64,000 bases of DNA from Nemophila menziesii (Eukaryota > Streptophyta > Magnoliopsida > Boraginales > Hydrophyllaceae): assembly GCA_029959085.1 (NCBI GenBank), contig JARWIR010000038.1:5774915-5838914 (forward strand). The letters run 5' to 3'. This document shows, one piece after another, positions 61,440 to 64,000 of this stretch (its first letter is position 1; each line of letters begins with the position of its first letter). Made by a program: the position numbers and the translations under genes. A model generated the notes under the pieces. That model searched no databases, was not told where the DNA came from, and was given only the letters and a program-made list of their open reading frames with translations.

Positions 61440-61960
61440 AGATCGAAAATTCGTATCACCTCCTCATAGATCAACTGTGTCACATCCTCTTTTTTTCCTC
61501 ACACAATACAATTCAACAAAAAGAACGTTTTTTTTAGAACGTCTTACCATTAACGTAGACCAACCCAATCTTTCCAAATCTTCATGAATCTTCTTGTATT
61601 CTCCTTCAACTTCTTCTTCAAATACTTTCTTATAAGAAAAAGGTAGTTCCTTTAATTGTTACTTCGGAGAAGCTATCATGGCCATTGAAGCTTTCTCTTT
61701 TTCTTTAGGTGTAGAGTCTTCGATTTGTAGAGGTTGTGTTGTTTTCTTCACTAAAGTTAGAACCTTTTTGCCCATTGAATCAACACAGCATGCTAACCTC
61801 TCTTCTCTTGACTTGTTTTACCCTTTGAATTGGAACTAGGACTTTTCTCACTTGATTTCTTCTCAATTAATCCAATACCTTTCTTTTCTTCATCTATCTT
61901 ACAGTAAATAATGTTTATGTTCTCTTTAATCATCTCAATTGATCCCAAACTCAAACTTTA
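61440..61960 (-). pseudogene. Degenerate ORF in the Athila-like 3' region
   Basis: Reading minus from about 61790: KVLTLVKKTTQPLQIEDSTP, one stop, then ELPFSYKKVFEEEVEGEYKK and IHEDLERLGWSTLMVRRSKK to a stop at about 61480. It is charged, probably helical, without membrane segments or retroviral motifs. Athila elements often carry an extra ORF of unknown or envelope-like role here. I do not recognise this one. Confidence 0.3.
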
Positions 61961-62359
61961 ACAACTCTTGAAATCTGAAACTCTTGATTATTGGTTGTAC
62001 AAGCTTAATTTGGGTTAGGAAGGGTGATTTGATGATGATTCTCTATGTGGGTAAGATGGATTCTTCATGAATTGGCTTGGATTTAAGAAATTGTAGGATG
62101 AATTTTTGAAATTTAAGCTTTTGATTCTTGGATTCAAGGTGTTTTGGTATGATATGGGTGGTTGAATCTTCTTTTTAATGATGTGGAGACTGAATTGGAT
62201 GTGTTTTTATGGTGATTGGGTAGTGTTTTGATGATTGGTGAAGGTTTTTATGAGCTTCAATGGAGTTGGGAGAGGTTTGGGAAAGAAGGAGAAGCTTAAG
62301 GATTGAAAAATTCGTAATAGAGCAACCTCTTCTCCCCTATAACCTGAAAAACGCGAAAA

Positions 62360-62960
62360 TTTCCTCTCTCCAGCAGCGCGGTGCGGTGTTTCGCGGCTAT
62401 GGTCCGGTTTACCGCAACTTCTCTCGGCAAAAACCTCCCCAACAGCTAGATCTTGAAAAGTTATGCAGTTTAGGCTCAAAGATCACCTGATTTCGACATC
62501 CTAGAGCAAAGATATGATTTGCCGAAGTTTTCTCAGATTGTGTCCAGGTGTTTTTTTTTTTTTTCAGTGGGGTTGGGCGGTATACCGGAGGTGAGGCGTG
62601 GTATACCGCAGCTTCTGTTCCTCTAAATTTTAATCCTCGTCAGAAAACCCGAGGTACATACCCGTGACACGGGTTTTGGCTTTGCGGTATAGGGTCTGGT
62701 ACAGGGGTACGCCGCATGGGTGTACCACGGCTTCTTCGTCAAAATACCCGTGAAAGCACCCCATGGCACGTGTTTTAGGCATGCAGACCAGGGGTGCGGT
62801 GCAGGGGGTAGTCCGCACGGGTCGATTTTTTCGTCTCTGGATAAGACTCGCGGCTCCAACCCGTGGTACGGGTTTTTGCCTTGCGGACCATATCTGCGGT
62901 ATAGGGGTACACCGCGGGGGTAGTCCGCACAGGTCTTTTCTCCGTTCCAAAAATTTTGCT
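62360..62960. repeat. GC-rich block of degenerate cggtAtaccg-type repeats
   Basis: GC-rich island in the AT-rich element. The words gcggtat, taccgc, ggtacg, cgcggt and gtaccac recur, for example ggcggtataccgg (62577), gtggtataccgc (62602), gcggtataggg (62685), gcggtataggggtacaccgc (62893), and gggtagtccgcac twice (62806, 62919). A unit of about 115-120 bp is suggested by the two gtagtccgcac copies and by tacccgtg/caacccgtgg phrases. Mutually overlapping open frames on both strands are artefacts of composition. Confidence 0.7.
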
Positions 62961-63157
62961 TGTTTCCCTAACTCGATTTCTCCAATACCTAATCATCAAA
63001 AACACTAATACCTTTCTCAAATATGCAATATCAACTAAAAATAACTAAACTAAACATAAACTAAAAACGTAAAAGACATAAAAACTTAAAAATTGCGGGT
63101 TGTCTCCCGTACAACACTTTTATTTAACGTCTTTCAAAGTTAGACGTGTTACCTCGA

Positions 63158-64000
63158 TTAAGGATGACGAAATTTCCACCCTTTGCCTCTAATTCCCACG
63201 AACTTTTCAGCTCGATTCTTTATAATCATGGATGGTGTCATCCAAGATTTCGTGGGACGGGGTGCTTCTGGTGGTAACTCGATAGGATTACACTTCTCTG
63301 GTGATCCACTCATATCCTCAGTTTCGAATCTTCGTTTGTTAGAAAGAATGTCCTTCATGAATTTTATATATGTCGGCATTCTCTTGAGAGCTTCTACAAA
63401 CGGTATTTTAATTTCTAACTTGCTCACCATGTCAACGAACTTCTTGAATTCCAGGTCATTGTCCTTTCTGACACGTGAAGGGAATGGTGGAGGAGGACAT
63501 GTGTTGGTTACCACTGGGCTCTCTTTCTTTTCTGGTGTCTTCTCTTGGACACTTTTTTGTTCAACTACCTCTTCGACCTTATCTTCTGTTGTTTCTTCTC
63601 CCCCCGTTTCTGGAATAGGGACTGGTTCTGGTTCTGGTCTTGGTGGAGGTAGTTGTTTTCCACTTCGTAATTCAACTGCATGACAAACTTTGTTTTCTGG
63701 AGCACTAGTATCACTTCGGAGTTGCCCTTCTGCAAAGGTTTGAAGTTTATTCACCATTTGTGACACTGCCTGCTCCATCTTCTGAAGCGCATTCTGTGAG
63801 TTTTGGAATTCTTGCTGGCTAATCTCCATATCTTCAATTAGGTTCATTATCTTAGCCATGGTTGAATTCGAACTCGAAGGTTGTTCTTGTACGGTTTGCT
63901 GCATTAAATAAGGAGGTGGTTCTTGATAAGCTTCATTATAAATCGGTGTTTCTTGATAGATAGGTTGTGGAGGATAGTACGATTGTGGTCGTGGTTGATA
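63158..64000 (-). CDS. Athila-like gag C-terminal part, partial at window edge
   Basis: A single open minus-strand frame of 281 codons runs from the window edge to a stop at 63158; the true start lies outside. From the N-terminal side: a proline/tyrosine/glutamine-rich stretch (YQPRPQSYYPPQPIYQETPI), a helical segment MAKIMNLIEDMEISQQEFQN with QNALQKMEQAVSQMVNKLQ (probable coiled coil), ELRSGKQLPPPRPEPEPVPI (the Athila gag LRSGK motif), an acidic linker, then FVDMVSKLEIKIPFVEALKR and MPTYIKFMKDILSNKRRFE. The last two match the conserved end of Athila gag before protease (FxxLxINIPFxEALxxMPxYxKFMKxIL). In full elements protease and RT follow in frame; here the ORF stops at KGWKFRHP and UTR begins. 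This is the only long uninterrupted coding frame in the window, so the element may be young or its gag may have been conserved. Confidence 0.9.
   Translation of the reverse strand, partial: YQPRPQSYYPPQPIYQETPIYNEAYQEPPPYLMQQTVQEQPSSSNSTMAKIMNLIEDMEISQQEFQNSQNALQKMEQAVSQMVNKLQTFAEGQLRSDTSAPENKVCHAVELRSGKQLPPPRPEPEPVPIPETGGEETTEDKVEEVVEQKSVQEKTPEKKESPVVTNTCPPPPFPSRVRKDNDLEFKKFVDMVSKLEIKIPFVEALKRMPTYIKFMKDILSNKRRFETEDMSGSPEKCNPIELPPEAPRPTKSWMTPSMIIKNRAEKFVGIRGKGWKFRHP

Larger units (their letters stand above)
59638..63157 (-). mobile_element. 3.5-kb non-coding 3' region of gag-only Athila-like element
   Basis: Between the gag stop and the 3' LTR lies about 3.5 kb with no protease, reverse transcriptase, integrase or RNase H motif on either strand. 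Just after gag the minus strand has gttgtacgggagacaaccc (63100), matching the GGGAGGCAACCC phrase that in Athila elements follows the last coding region. So the pol part appears to have been lost cleanly. The part nearest the LTR (59638-61200) is the same sequence as the segments at 1-209 and 2716-4200. Confidence 0.7.

Noticed and set aside
62623..63020. Several overlapping open frames on both strands
   Set aside because: The GC-rich repeat island lacks stops by composition; the frames overlap one another and share no family similarity.
63183..63683. 166-codon plus-strand open frame
   Set aside because: Antisense shadow of the Athila gag, which has recognisable motifs on the minus strand.

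Overview
This window is nuclear DNA of a flowering plant, probably a eudicot. It is AT-rich, consists almost entirely of decayed transposable elements, and holds fragments of two conserved plant genes with apparent introns. I found no intact host gene, no rRNA or tRNA gene and no CRISPR array. Every retroelement coding region except the partial gag at the right edge is broken by stops and frameshifts. Species cannot be named from the sequence alone.

Layout, left to right. 1-10.2 kb: minus-strand Athila-like (Ty3/gypsy) sequence (two UTR copies, a truncated LTR, a primer-binding site and a complete LTR) interrupted by an antisense-oriented LINE fragment (250-1660) and a near-complete LINE ORF2 (4440-8350). 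10.5-12.0 kb: a C-rich block, a stretch rich in GGGT-spacer-ACCC motifs, and a Tourist-type MITE. 13.3-20.5 kb: a plus-strand copia LTR with PBS and gag start, an antisense copia gag-pol remnant, then a polypurine tract, a second copia LTR (carrying a Stowaway MITE) and an integrase fragment. 20.8-22.3 kb: an isolated Athila-type LTR. 23.1-26.4 kb: two diverged copies of an unclassified element carrying a CTCAG motif array. 27.06-31.74 kb: a complete but dead copia element of Ale/Retrofit type with two 214-bp LTRs. 32.6-36.5 kb: a LINE ORF2 on the minus strand, then an Athila-type LTR holding a long CT microsatellite and two SINEs with clean target-site duplications. 39.6-42.5 kb: a third SINE and a LINE whose reverse transcriptase is deleted. 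42.5-47.7 kb: the most unusual part, a mosaic of gene fragments: an unrecognised exon split by a CACTA element, a piece of LSG1 (60S-subunit GTPase), a piece of REV3 (DNA polymerase zeta catalytic subunit) in the opposite orientation, and a second, longer LSG1 piece. 47.8-52.6 kb: MITEs (Tourist, a 455-bp foldback palindrome, a hAT element with an 8-bp duplication, three adjacent copies of one MITE family). 53-64 kb: two plus-strand Athila-type LTRs, two LINE fragments (one split by a Stowaway), and the 3' part of an Athila-like element: LTR, 3.5 kb non-coding region, and a gag ORF that ends without any pol.

How it fits together: the window records nested insertion. One LTR family (TGTGATA...TATCACA ends, about 1.4-1.5 kb) recurs eight times in both orientations. 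The gene-fragment mosaic and the gag-only Athila derivative are the parts most worth following up. Percent identities were judged by eye, and edges of diverged elements are approximate.
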